Shown: positions 21,865-33,182 of the stretch, one piece after another | Position numbering within the stretch: the first letter of the stretch is position 1 | Layout: each line of letters begins with the position of its first letter | Origin: Blasia pusilla | Taxonomy: Eukaryota > Marchantiophyta > Marchantiopsida > Blasiales | DNA length: 64,000 nt | Assembly: GCA_050084515.1 (NCBI GenBank) | Contig: CM114274.1 | Location: 19,530,001-19,594,000 of the forward strand | Reading direction: 5' to 3' | Position numbers and translations under genes: made by a program | The notes under the pieces: model-generated | Told to the model about the DNA's origin: nothing | Seen by the model: only the letters and a program-made list of their open reading frames with translations | Database searches by the model: none

Positions 21865-22724
21865 CAAAGGTTTTGAGTCCCCAAAACCTAGGCAGTGGTT
21901 GTCGAGTCCTTGTACAGTTCTTATTTAGGAAAGTGCCGCATGCTCTCCTAATGCCATCAGATCCTGCCCTGCAAGTGGGTCCACATCCTGGGTTGCTCCG
22001 AGATATATGCCACCGTTTTAGGTTGCAATCCACCTCCATTACCGGAATCCCATATTGTTGAACCACCCCAGTGACAGGATGTTGCGAACTTCCAGCAACG
22101 GAGGGCTTTTGAAATAAAACATTCACTGATTTTGGAGAAGTAACTCCATCAAGGATTTGGGACGGGTTCGGGGTCCCCGAATATCTGGGCGGCGTAATTT
22201 CCTCATCCAAATCAATCACCGGATTCGTTCCTCGATGCTGCCTCTTTACCTGCCTGAAGTCAAGATACTTATCTGGTCTCCACAAGTCTCGCTCGGACTG
22301 CTCTACCACCATTTGTATGGGACGTCTTGAAACCCGCCCACGAATATCCCCACCAATGTGTACGTCTTGCTTGAGTGGATTTCCAGCTACGCACCGGTTG
22401 AAGGCTTCCACATACAATTTTTCATCACCAGATCTCACAGCCGCCCTGACATAGAGCTCGTAGATCGACGACCCCTTTCCTTTTGTTATGCGTTTTGTGA
22501 GGAAGATATGGGATGCTGCAGAATGTAGCATTGCTCTTGCCTGGTCTTGTTGGCATGCCTCCACAAGTGAAATTCGTTGGCATGCTTGTGACGACTTCCA
22601 AGAGGAATGAACACTTTCTGCTCCACTTGTGTTGGGGCAGAGGGCATTTTCATGAACGCTCAATCCCTGCAACGACGGCAATGTTAGAAGGGAACGAAAA
22701 TAACTCAGGAGTCAAAGAAATAAG

Positions 22725-23035
22725 CAAACTGTCGGAACCAGATGGGTTGTATGCCCGAGATATCCCATGAACGACTCTGCGACCCGTCGGGTCCCGACGT
22801 GTTGTAACCTTAAACCCACCTACTGCAACCCGTCGGAACCGGACGGGTTGCAAGGCCGAGACATCCCATGAACGACTCTGTGACCCGTCGGGTCCCGACG
22901 GGTTGCACACTCGGGTTGCACCAAAAATCTGGATGCAACCCGTCGGTTTCCATCGGGTTGCACCCTCGGGCAACCCGTCGGTTTCCGTCGGGTTGAACAC
23001 TCGGGCAACCCGTCGCATCCGACAGCTTGCTTGGT
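22725..23035. repeat. Palindrome cluster in transposase intron (E2)
   Basis: Six or more family palindromes, several with centre GTCGGGTCCCGAC or GTCGGTTTCCGTC, fill the intron between exons 1 and 2. Equivalent to 10,713-11,020 in E1. Confidence 0.85.
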
Positions 23036-25189
23036 TTCTTGGGTTTGAAATCCACTAGTTCCCATGCTTCTCACCCTGAGCTACAACTTTACAAAAAATT
23101 CTCAACGTGAGCTTGAACAAGACAAAATAGTGAACTCACCTACCGTATGAAGTTTCCCCATTGTCTCATACGTACAATCCACCAACTCAACCAAGAGCAC
23201 AACTCTTTGTACTTCCCCTCAATCGCATGCTTCCTCCACCACCCATGAAGTTCTTCCTAGCATTCCATGGCCTGCTTCAAGGTTTTGCTGTCCTTGCCGC
23301 GTTGGAGTAGAGTGACATGCTCTGTCCTCTTATTCTCCTTGATGCAAGATTTGGTGTACCGGTCACATCGTTGCCAATGGAAAGCATCCGACCTTTCCCT
23401 CTCCGGTTGAACCTCTCCACCCCAGAACACTTCCCGGATAGCAATCCACCTAGGTTGTGCATTGTCCGCCATGAACCCATAAATTTCCGAAGATGGCCTT
23501 TTGTTTTCCTTCACCACCTCCAATAAGAGTAACCAAACACATCTTCAACCGCCAACGTCTTACGCCTTTACTTCACAGCACAAATATAGTTTTGAGTCCC
23601 TTCTCCACATGGTCATAAACGTGAGCACCCATCGTCAACCATCCGTTCAAAGACTCAGAGCAAATCTCAAAGCTTACCCGGCCGTAAAGATCTTCCCCTT
23701 CCCTCATTCGATCTATAAGATCGAGGCCACTCGACGGACCTGTGGTTGACATTTTGAAGACATAGGCGTTGGATCCCTCGCCTCCTTGGCCCATGAACCG
23801 CCATCTCTCGAATGAATGGAAATCTGGAGTTGGCCTTGATTCGCGATGGCATCCATTTCGGCCGTCTTTCCATCCGTAACTCAGATCGACGCAACAAATT
23901 CCGGAAGCATTCAGGATCAGCGAGAAATGCGAGATTTTCCCAGAGTTGTTTCTCCTCAACCGCCGTGATCTCGCCTTGTCCAGGGATTCCAATCAATTGT
24001 TCACAAATTTGTGATGCCGTTGTGAGCTTGATCACTCCGGGCTTTGAACCCGGAGAGTTTCTGTAGACCTCGGCTACTTTCTTTGCCACATCCTCCTTGA
24101 TGTGTCTTTGAATTGCATCGGTCAGAGGATGAGTGTGGGAGCCAACATGGACAGCCAGCCTTGTATACTCTGACGTGGAGCCCAAGTCGTGGACAATGAA
24201 AAATATGTATGCAGGACACGCTCCAACGCAGAAGGGCGATGCCTGACAATGAGGACATCGATGGCCTCCCGGCGGTATGGTGGCACCGACCTCGTATGGA
24301 GTTTCTGCATTCTTGGGAGGGAATTGCGACGTATTGACTCGCCCGTTGCGCTCTAGATACGGGCATGCTGGACTTCTACACTCCAAGGCTCCCACGCATT
24401 GGCGGCGGGAGACAATCCAAGGACCATCTGGAATTGAAGCACTGGTCCGTTGAAGCCTACACCATCGATGACAATCAGACTTTCTGTCCATACCCTTCAG
24501 GCGTCCTCCATCCTTCTTTTGAGCAGGAGCAGCAAGTGGAGGCAACTCAAAAATGCAATTACCATCGTACGTGGGCCGCAACTCGTCGACAAGAATGTGC
24601 TTGAACATTTTCAAGGGCACAGACGAAAGCAAACTATTGCCTGATACTCGCAAGAGGAATGAGTAGGCGGACAGAGGGCCCGATTGGTGTCCGACAGATC
24701 CACTGAGGTTGATAACATCCGGAATCTCTTCAGGAAGAACAACATTGTTACGAGCGTGCGAAGTTGGAGTCGAAGCCGGATTTGCAGAGCTTGGAGTTGC
24801 AAACATAGAGCTCAGAGCACTAGGAAATTCTAGACCGTCTACTTGGGAAACAGACGGATTCAGGGGCAGGCCGTAAACTCTGTAGTGACCATTTGGTAGA
24901 GGTAGGAGATTCCATACTTTACGGTCTGAGGTCACTGGCTGGACCGTCTCACCTATTATGTCTTCCGTACCGTCCACCCTAACATCTTTGGACACAAAGA
25001 TGGTTCCAATTTGGAGAAGAAATCGAACAGACAGAAAGTTTTCATCCACTGCTATGAAAGACTCACGAGCTTGGGGTCGAATGATTTCCGATTGAGGAAG
25101 GGCCGCCAGATGACTGCCACAAGTGAGCTTAACATAATTATCCATTCAAAGAAGATTCCAACGAGAGGAGACTAAGAATGAGAATATTT

Positions 25190-25197
25190 AATTTATA
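25190..25197 (-). promoter_or_regulatory. TATA box of E2 transposase
   Basis: TATAAATT on the reverse strand, about 45 bp upstream of the ATG at 25,145. E1 has TACAAATT at the same place (about 8834), so the box has decayed there. Confidence 0.5.
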
Positions 25198-25349
25198 ATG
25201 AATAGGAAACAGATACTCCTGACAGATTTTTACTGACAAGATGAATTCGGTGGGTGACATTGTCTGACACAATGGATCCAATTCTGTAACACATTCAATT
25301 TTGTTGCAATATGTTACCGGATCTGGGAAGCATAGGGTTGCGCATCACA

Positions 25350-26068
25350 CTTGGAACCCGTCGGAGTCCTGGTAACTCAAAAATTACCCGAAGCTAACCG
25401 AAGCGTGCAACCCGTCGGCATAGGACAGGTTGCACGCTTCTGCTAAACATTGTCGAAGCGAGCAACCCGTCGCTCTCCGACGAGTTGCTTGGATACCGCT
25501 CCTTCTTGCCCGAAGATGCCGGAGACGTGCAAACCGTCTGATCCCGACGAGTTCCGCGGGTGCATCGCCTTTTAGCCCAAAGACGGCGAGGCGTGCAACC
25601 CGTCGCCCTCCAACGGGTTGCGCAAGGGCCTCGCCTTGTGGTGCAGCCAGCCAGACTCCGACGACTTGCACAGGAAGCCCTCGTTCTTAACCCTTGATGA
25701 GGGAAGCGTGCAACCCAACGGTCTCCGACGGATTGCCCAAGATACGTCCCGTTCCCGTCCCAAACACGGCGGAGGCGCGCAACATGTCGGTCTCCGACGG
25801 GTTGCGCGGGTACCTCGCGTTCTTTTCCGAAGACGACGGAGGCGCTCAACACGTCGGTCTCCGACGAGTTGCTCGCGCACGTGGCGACGTACCCAGGATG
25901 GCGGAGGCGCGCAACATGTCGGTCTCCGACGGGTTGCGCGGGTACCTCGTATTCTTTTCCGAAGATGACGGAGGCGCTCAACCCGTCGGTCTCCGACGGG
26001 TTGCTCGCGCACGTGGCGACGTACCCAGGATGGCGGAGTAGCGCAACCTGTCGGACTCGACGGGTTGC
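25350..26068. repeat. Divergent-promoter palindrome array of E2
   Basis: About eleven palindromes on a 66-67-bp period, rich in CG. The part 25,768-26,031 is a clean tandem duplication of a 132-bp dimer (starts at 25,768, 25,900 and partly 26,032), each carrying two palindromes with different spacers. It lies between the TATA boxes of the divergent genes. Confidence 0.88.
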
Positions 26069-26109
26069 CATTTTTCACGTCCGGACTTCCGTAACATCCG
26101 GCACGTCGC

Positions 26110-26165
26110 CGTCGAAAGGACGACGGGACCCAACGGTCAGCCCAACGGCTATAAAAGTATAAATA
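26110..26165 (+). promoter_or_regulatory. Core promoter of E2 methyltransferase
   Basis: GACCCAACGGTCAGCCCAACGG is followed by TATAAAAG (26,150) and TATAAATA (26,158). Conserved with copy A and E1. Confidence 0.65.
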
Positions 26166-26861
26166 GGGCAGAAATCGCTCATTTCCGGTTTCTCATTTTG
26201 CGATCTTCATTCCTCACTCTCCCGCGCAGCAGTTGATCAGATACGAAGGGGCATTTCACACGGCGACACATCGCGAGTCGATAGGAGGGAACGAGAGCGA
26301 GACCGTTCGACGCAACGACAGCGAGACGGTTCGACCGAGCGATCGGGGGACGTTTTGAGCTACCCATCAAGGCGATTCGAGCTCCCATCTCGACATCAGC
26401 AAGGCGACTGATCAAGGGATTTGTCGTGGACATAGGTGGAGGCATTTCCGGAAAAAATGACAAGGAAAAAATCACAAGCCAACAAGTCAGGAGCTTCACT
26501 CCGAAGTCCATTAGGACTCCCGCCGCCTTCTCTGGGCCTCGTTCGCGCGAATGAAATTAGGCAAGAAATCGAGGAGCGGGAAAGGGAAGCGGAGATGCAC
26601 AACCAATTGCTTCTTGTAGAGGCGTGTTCAAGAGGCGCTAGATAAACAGAACGTGAGGCCGAGACGCCGCAGCCTTGAAGAAAAGGATCGCCGATTTAAA
26701 AGAGAGAAAAGAAGCGTCTGGACGCGTCGGTGAGGAGGGCAGAATTGGCTAAAGCGAGGAGGGAAAAAGTGATAGCCATTGACGATAGCCCAGCCCGTCC
26801 AACCGCAAGTGTTGAGATGCGGGAATGTCCCCCACGAAGTCCGGGGACACAATCAACATAG

Positions 26862-27250
26862 TGGAATATTGGATTCTCAACATCCACTCCTCTGAGCACC
26901 ATTGATTTGATCGGCCCCATTGTATGAGGAGAAGCCTAGATCGATGGTTCCGACTTAGACGTCGAAGGAGTCATAGTAATATGACGTAGGTGGTTTACGG
27001 AGTAGCGTTACTAGGTTTATCTAACCCAATTAATAGAAACGAAGAAAAATAGGTAAAAACCCTAGTTTTCCCGAGTAGTCAAATAGTCGGGAACCGCAGC
27101 GGTAGCGCATTCTCGTATGTCGAGTTATCTCCCAGTTCAGGTTCCATCGAAGCTCTTCTGTGAGCGCACGGACGGACTAGGCCACTTTGTATCTCTAAGT
27201 TTTTGTAAAGATTTCAATGATTTAGTCACTTTCTGTTTTCTCACATGGAA
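26862..27250 (+). mobile_element. Solo LTR (copia-like) with 5-bp target duplication
   Basis: TATTGGATTCTCAACATCC (from 26,867) to TTCTGTTTTCTCACA (27,245) is 379 bp, flanked by TGGAA on both sides (26,862-26,866 and 27,246-27,250). Removing it joins AATCAACATAG-TGGAA-ACGCC, which matches uninterrupted exon 1 of E1. A solo LTR arises by recombination between the two LTRs of a full element. Confidence 0.88.
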
Positions 27251-28047
27251 ACGCCAGAAGTTGAAATCGGTGACGACGAGGTCATGAGGACCGCGAGCGT
27301 GGAGATGGTGGACATGGCCGAAGAAGCCGGAGAGCGGTCATTCTCGACTCCAAGCCCGGCGGAGGACATCGACCTCTATCGGATCGACGAGTTCCCAGTC
27401 GATTTGCCAGCTTCTGTCTCAGACAAGTTAGCTGGTCAAGAAACCGACCCCATTTTCGAGCGGGTAAGAGAGGTTCTGGGTTTCTTGAATTATGTGAATT
27501 GCAATTCATTGGGATTTCAGTGTAGCTTATTCCTTTTGTCCCGGTTCTGACACGTGGTAAAGCAGATGGCACTCATGGAGGGCCACAACGCCCCGAGGAT
27601 TCCACTCTGCCGATTGCGGACAATGGAATACGTCCGCGAAATTCAGTCCGATGAGGACATCGCAAAGCTAAAATAATCGGCGGCGATAAAGATCACGTCG
27701 ACGACTTTCCTCCCTTCTATGTTCAGCCTTACGACGAGCATGGAACCCAAGCTCTGGTTACCGAGGAGGACTTGGAAAAGCTCGACACATTCTGGAGGAT
27801 GCGAGACCAAGATTTCAGAAGGCAAGTTGAGGGCACGGAATTCAGTTGGATGAGGAATCTGCATTTCTTCATTTGGGATGGAAATCACAGGTTCATGGCG
27901 TGGACCAAGTTTGCGGAGGAGCGGCCCAACTCATTGGAGGCACATTTTTGCGTGAAGGCAGTGGTCCTTCACCCATACCCTCATCACATGGCGACGGTGG
28001 AGATGGCAATGCATGCCATGAACACGTGAGTATCTTTAACACTTTCG

Positions 28048-28255
28048 CAACTCGTCGGACTCCGACAACTTGTTTGATTGACCATAGATTTAACTAGTTT
28101 TTGGCCCAAAGCAAACCGTCGGACTCCGACGGTTTGCTTACCAGGCATTAGCAAATCTGAATGCAATCCGTCGGACTCCGGCGGGTTGCATCATTTAGCT
28201 CGTTGCTAGAATCCGACCTTGAGCTGTGACGACCCGTCGGAGTCCGACGGGTTGC
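28048..28255. repeat. Palindrome cluster in methyltransferase intron 2 (E2)
   Basis: Four palindromes (centre GTCGGACTCCGAC or GTCGGAGTCCGAC) between donor GTGAGT (28,026) and acceptor GATGTGCAG (28,299). Confidence 0.85.
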
Positions 28256-30409
28256 AGGAACCCATGTAATTTCTTGACGGGTTGAGTTTGGATGTGCAGG
28301 ATTGTATCGGAGGGGAATGTCACCCACCACTGGATCCAGGACTGCGATCGGGTGAGGAAGGTGCTTACGACGCACCCGGGAGAGTACAGGGGGTTCTTGG
28401 GCGATGCCCTCGTCAATCAGATGCTTGCAAAGGGTGCTCAGATTAAGAAGAAAACTTGGGCAAATAAGTTTATTTCTCAAGATGCAGCCGTAACCATCCT
28501 TTGCTGGTCGAAGATACAAGCCGCGAAGATAAGCGCTGCAATGGAGCTGGAGCGGAGGGAGAAGGTATCTGCGTCTGAGTGCGCCAAATTCATCCAAGGT
28601 GCAGTATCTGCTGCAACGAAATACACGGGGAGCAAGATGCAGCGATACATCAGCACTCTCAACCTCGAACTTGGTCCGGAGTTCTACAAGGAGCTGAAGG
28701 CGATTATCAAGCGCCAGCGGAAGAGGGATGAAGATCCACATGGTCGGATTGGTGAGAAAGTGTCGCTGGATAGCGTGCATCGGTTTGTGTTGTCCGGGAT
28801 AAGCGAGTTTAGGAGGATACGACTGATGAAAATCAGTCTCGAGGGTTTAGAGGCCCAGAAGAGGGCGGCACACCATCCTCCGGGTGTGTCCGATCCAGTG
28901 ATCTTGCATTGGCTACGCGAATGGTCGTTCTGGGACGCGTTGCGGGTAATCGGGAAGTCTTTGGGCGACGATGCAAGCGGAGCTCAGAAGATTAGAGCCC
29001 ATTCCGCCGGAAGCAAACCTTGAAAGTTCATGAGATTTCGAGGTTTGGCTCGACGACATCCGGGACAAGCCAACCAAAAACCCAGGATTCAAGACCATGT
29101 TCAAGGTTTGCGTCCTCCCTCAGGCAGAGCTTGACGAAGAAGTAGAGGGGAACAAACGAGATCAAGCGAAGAAGAAGCGAGATCTCGGCAGCGTGACGGC
29201 CGATTCTCGTTCGACTAAAAGCGCCCAACGGATGGTCTTGGTACCTCGCCCGTGTAAGAACGCAGGTACGTGGGGAAAATTACCGGTAGCCTTGAAATTT
29301 TGGGCTTCGCCGCCGGATGCAGAGACATTCTCCATGTACGACGTGGAGATGGGGCAGCACATGTCCGATTGGGAGGTGGAGAATTGCCCCATTTGGCTCG
29401 ACCTCAACGACCCTGAAGACATCACGGATAAGGACTTACGAGTGCTTCATGATGCAGTGGCCTCAGGACAAGACGACATTCCCAATTTTTTCCAGCTTGA
29501 AGACTTCTTCGGAGGAGATGCAGAAGAGCAGGCCCACGAGATAGCTGAGTTGGCTTCCAAGGTCCGCATAGCCAAAGACAAATCCACAGCGGGTCTCAAA
29601 GGCAAGGCGAGGGGAGGGAAAAATTCAGAGGTCGAGTCTTCCCAAAGAGAGGCTGAAGATTCAAGGCCAGAGGTGGAATCTTCCGGACGAGCGGGGAGAG
29701 AGGGTCGGACCAGGTCCTCGGCGAAAAAAACGCCACCAGAGTCTGAGGTCATAGAAACATCGACAAGCCGTCCCCAGGCTAGGGAGAAGCGGAAGCGAGA
29801 GGTGCCTGGGTTGTCCCAAGGAGAATACAGCCCATCATCCTTGGGAAGACACAGACAAACAACGACCCGGACAAGCGTCCTCCTTCAGTTCACTCCTTTA
29901 CGGGATGAGCTGAAGAGCTTCAGTTCTCAAGCGTCGACACCAGCCATCGAAAAATGGACAACGTTGGGACGGAAGCTCCAACAAAACGGGCACCCTGCCT
30001 GGACGGTGAATGGAGTGGTCGAAGAGGTTGCGGTGGATCTCTTGATCGCCGATCTGCCCTCGGGGTTGCGACTTTGGGGCGAGAATCCGTCAGACGAGGT
30101 ACCTGCGTGGAATGTGCCGCTCTCTTATGACCAGATTGCACTTTTGTTCTCCTTTGCAGACGCCTATCCGAGTGGCAGGGCTGCTTCTTGGTGTTGATTT
30201 GGAGGGAGCGAGGACGAGCTCTTCAACCTCTTGTGCGTCAAGAGGTCGCTAAAGTGGAGGACGGCACAATCATGGATCATCAAAAACTAGTACCCACTCC
30301 GATCCACGACGAGTCAGATTCGGGTAAGGCTCAATTCCTGTACTATAATTTCAATTATATTTTAATGATGTGTATAATGAGAGTCAATCTGGGTTTTTTC
30401 TGTCCGTGA

Positions 30410-30777
30410 GCAACCCGTCGGAAGGCGACGGGTTCTTTGGCTTAGAGCGACCAATGCTGGTGAGAGCAACCCGTCGGTTTCGACGGGTTGCATCTTCCCA
30501 CATACAGGAAAACTACATTGTACGCAACCCGCCGGAACCCGGACGGGTTCTTGCTTTTGGTTTTTCCGGTTGATTTTGGTTTTGGATGCAACCCGCCGAT
30601 AGCGGCGGGTTGCTCTCAGCGAGCATGGGCTGCTCTAGGCGAAGCAACCCGTCGCTTCCGACAGTTGCTCACGGACAAAAACAACGGAGCCCGACGGGGT
30701 TTTTGTCACGATCAACCCGTCGGAAGGCGACGGGTTGTTCCGGGACAAAACAACCCGTCGGACTCCGACAGGTTGAT
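30410..30777. repeat. Palindrome cluster in methyltransferase intron 4 (E2)
   Basis: Seven or so palindromes in the intron between the motif IV and motif I exons. They include remnants of the long foldback seen in E1 at 3890-4031 (GGCTTAGAGCG ... GGGCTGCTCTAGGC). Confidence 0.85.
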
Positions 30778-31847
30778 CCAAAGTCAGTTATTGAAAATGT
30801 TCTCAAGGCGACTTCTTTAGTTTTTGACATTGTTTCCAACGTGCTGATTTACAGATGGACCACTCCTACGTCTAATGTTTCGTTCGGCCCGAGCACAATT
30901 TCCAGGTGTTCAAGATCCAGGATCCTGTGGATCCATGCTCAGATGGGTACAGCTTAGATAGTTTGTACAATTTCCCCGGAATTTACATGCAAGACAAGAC
31001 CCACTACGGGAGGAAGGGAAAAGTCGCCGACCCGATGCAACGCTCATTGAGCTCTGCTCAAGGCTGGGTGACTTGGTGTTCGACTTAGTGGGACTTTCAG
31101 GGGCAAGTATCAAAGGCGCCTCGCAGAGTGGCAGGAACATTCTCTGCCTCGAGGGAAGGCAGGAACTGTTTGACCTTTGCAAGGAGGCAAAGGCAGAATA
31201 CAAAAGGCTCGTTGGGGCCTACAACTCTCCACCGAAGCCGAGAGCTCCGGTTCCAGAGCCACCCTTGGTCGTGACTCCATCGTCACTTCCAACGATTCCC
31301 AAAATCGGGAGGGCAAGGCCGAAAGTGATTTTGCAAAAGCTCTCGGACAATGACGAGTGAGTTCAAAGAACTCAACGACCTAGCTTGACTGCAGCGTTTG
31401 GAGTAGGGAGTTTTTTGATAATGAGGCAAAAGATTTCATAGAATAGATCAAATGTACAGTTCCAAGCTTTTTTCGGATGATATAAAGCATAAGATTTTTT
31501 CGATCCATGGTGGTGCTTGTAAATGTTTGCTGATCATTTTTTGTCTTTTCGAATGTGATCGTCTATGTACTCCACGGACTTCTATTTTGCAACCCGTCGG
31601 ATTTCTCGTGCTTGCAACTTTCACTTTATGAGCACTGCAACCCGTCGGATTTCTCCTTCTTGCAACTTTTCGCTTTATGACCACTGCACCCTTTTTACCA
31701 CCTCCAGGCAACCTGTCTGATTCCGACAGGTTGCCTGATCGGAACCTTTCTCAGTTGGTCCAACTTAAGAGGCAGTCTGGCGGGCTTCTTCCCTTGGCAC
31801 CTTCCCCTCAACTCGTAAAAGGCGGCGCGAGGCTTCTTTTCTTCTCT

Positions 31848-32172
31848 CAGACGTGTTGGATTCCTTCTACCTGTGTGGTTGCCATAATGGTATTACCGGG
31901 GACGGAGCAGATATTGATACTGGATGGGTGTCACATTGCAGAGCGTACAAGGTATACTGCCGAGGAAGGCGGTGGGACTCGAGATAGGTTACATGGGACC
32001 GTTATGGTGTACCTAGGGGGGGGCTAAGGCTCTCAAATTCGCCAACATTTTCGATCCCCGTCTACAATCGGCCAGAGGAGCCACTTGAATCCCAGGACAT
32101 TCCTTTGGTACTGTCACCGAGGAGAGTTAGGAGTAAATTTGTAGATGACGAGGCTGAAGAAATCATAGACTA
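31848..32172 (+). pseudogene. Second alternative 3' exon, E2 copy
   Basis: Follows the acceptor CTTCTCTCAG. The phase-0 frame runs to a stop at 32,027; the end reached in another frame is the conserved DDEAEEIID-stop (about 32,172). AATAAA follows near 32,210. See 2443-2765 for the family description. Confidence 0.5.
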
Positions 32173-32714
32173 GGTGAAATCTACATTTCCGAGGTTCTTT
32201 CGGAGGTAATAAAGGACGAGATTTTTTCAACCCATAATGGATTTTGTAAAAGTTTGCTGGAATATGTTTTTGGACTTGTGGATTGTGTTCTTTTAGCTAC
32301 TCAGAATTACAATTCTGCAACCCGTATGAATCCGACTTTTTGCTTTTTGCCCACTGCAACTTTTTAACCATTTCCAGGCAACCTGTCGGATTTCGACAGG
32401 TTGACTGCTTGAGTGATCGGACTCTATCCCGGTGAGACCAACTTCTGACGCATTGTGGCGGGCTTCTTGACTTTTGGCTCGTTCCCCTTCATTCGTCCAA
32501 CCAGTTGTAGGCTTCTTTTCTTGTCTAAGATGTGCAGGATTCCTACTACCTGTCGGATTGCCATTTCGGATTCCCAACCCGTTAGATCATCGTGGGTGCA
32601 GGGTGGAAGAAAATCACTTCTAAAAATCTTTCCTTTCTTATGGTGAGCTTTCTTACGAGTTGGGAGGGGTGCAACTTCTCGGTTTCTCAGCCTTAGGATC
32701 TGATTTGTTCACAT

Positions 32715-32896
32715 TTCAGAAAGTTGGTCTTGAGCAGACACCATTCATAACCGAGAGAAAGTTGGTTATGGGGCAATTTAGGGGAGGCCATGATGCAGGC
32801 AACAATCCCTGCAAAAAGAGAGGTACCCATCCGGGTGGTCCTCCAACAAAAATACCAAGGGCACTGCTTTTTGTTGACCAAGACAGGGAATGTTAA
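32715..32896 (+). pseudogene. Third alternative 3' exon, E2 copy
   Basis: After ACATTTCAG the phase-0 frame gives KVGLEQTPFITERKLVMGQF, then GGHDAGNNPCKKRG and GGPPTK to a stop at 32,896. It is open throughout, so it is the clearest version of this block. Confidence 0.5.
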
Positions 32897-33099
32897 GAAA
32901 CTTAGGCTCACATGGAGAGTGATGGAAAAATGTTTAGGGTGGTCTTATGATGTCTCCTTTTTTCTCGGCCCCAGGAAAGAGGAGGTTTTTTTAGGGCCAA
33001 ATGTGGACCACTAAATACTCTCTTCTAAAGATTTCCTGAATTTTAAAGCAAACAAAAATTTCAAATATGTCAAAAAGTTTTGAAGAGAGGAGGCGGATT

Positions 33100-33182
33100 T
33101 GGCCTTTTTTTTGAAGAGAGACTCTCCTCTCTTCCTCTCTTCCTCTCCTCTCTTACTCTCTCCTGTCAGAATACCAGCCCCC
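33100..33182. repeat. Right terminal region of E2 (GA-rich)
   Basis: Reverse complement of the E1 left end: GAGAGACTCTCCTCTC, CT-rich units, then CTGTCAGAATACCAGCCCCC ending at 33,182. Confidence 0.85.

Larger units (their letters stand above)
21076..25145 (-). pseudogene. MULE transposase gene of E2
   Basis: The ATG at 25,145 (MDNYVKLTCGSH) opens a frame of over 400 codons. The Cys/His region (CVGALECRSPAC, CPHC, CVGAC, VGSHTHP) resembles the GCM/WRKY-type DNA-binding finger of MULE transposases. A frameshift near 23.9 kb precedes the DDE core: D in GAHVYDHVEKG (about 23,615), D in GFMADNAQ (about 23,460), then WIAIREVFWGGE and AFHWQRCDRYTK. The intron runs from GTGAGT (23,139) to TTGCAG (22,668), with a branch-like CTAAC. 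Exon 2 gives the catalytic Glu in GAESVHSSWKSS (about 22,625). A Cys-rich segment and the SWIM finger (CSC...CKH, about 21,255-21,190) end the protein at 21,076. The catalytic residues are present but frameshifts make it a pseudogene unless corrected. Confidence 0.82.
26457..31360 (+). pseudogene. ParB-methyltransferase gene of E2
   Basis: Exon 1 from ATG 26,457 (MTRKKSQ) to donor GTAAGAG at 27,464: coiled-coil region, broken by a frameshift near 26,620 and by a solo LTR. Exon 2, 27,566-28,025: ParB-like domain (MALMEGHNAPRIPL, WDGNHR at 27,874-27,891, then the HPYPHHMATVEM helix). A stop lies near 27,675. Exon 3, 28,300-about 29,260: helical region, with a frameshift near 28,975. Exon 4 to 30,323 (donor GTAAGG): Ser-rich linker, ADLPSG (30,048-30,065), SYDQIALLFSFA, GGSEDELFN. 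Exon 5, 30,855-31,360: HSYV strand, DLVGLSGAS (31,082-31,108), NILCLEG. Domain order fits ParB followed by a beta-class DNA amino-methyltransferase. Catalytic DPPY is replaced by DLPS, so activity is uncertain. Frameshifts make this copy defective. Confidence 0.72.
20667..33182. mobile_element. E2: most complete ParB-methyltransferase MULE
   Basis: A 12.5-kb element, opposite in orientation to E1. Left end CGAGGTGCGG-type (20,667); transposase gene on the reverse strand (25,145 to 21,076); palindrome array and two TATA boxes (25,190-26,165); methyltransferase gene on the forward strand (26,457-31,360); alternative 3' exons (31,848-32,896); right end reading CCAGCCCCC (33,182). All parts match E1 in order, so the divergent two-gene plan is a fixed property of the family. 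No target duplication is visible: the left flank ends GCTGGCTTA and the right flank starts GGGAATCCA. A later rearrangement probably removed one flank. Confidence 0.85.

Noticed and set aside
25394-26071. Long open frames (up to 225 codons) in both strands of the palindrome array
   Set aside because: They come from the GC-rich 66-67-bp repeat lacking stops in several frames; translations are repetitive Arg/Pro/Gly strings without domains. The same applies to the frames in 25-459 and 7617-8180.
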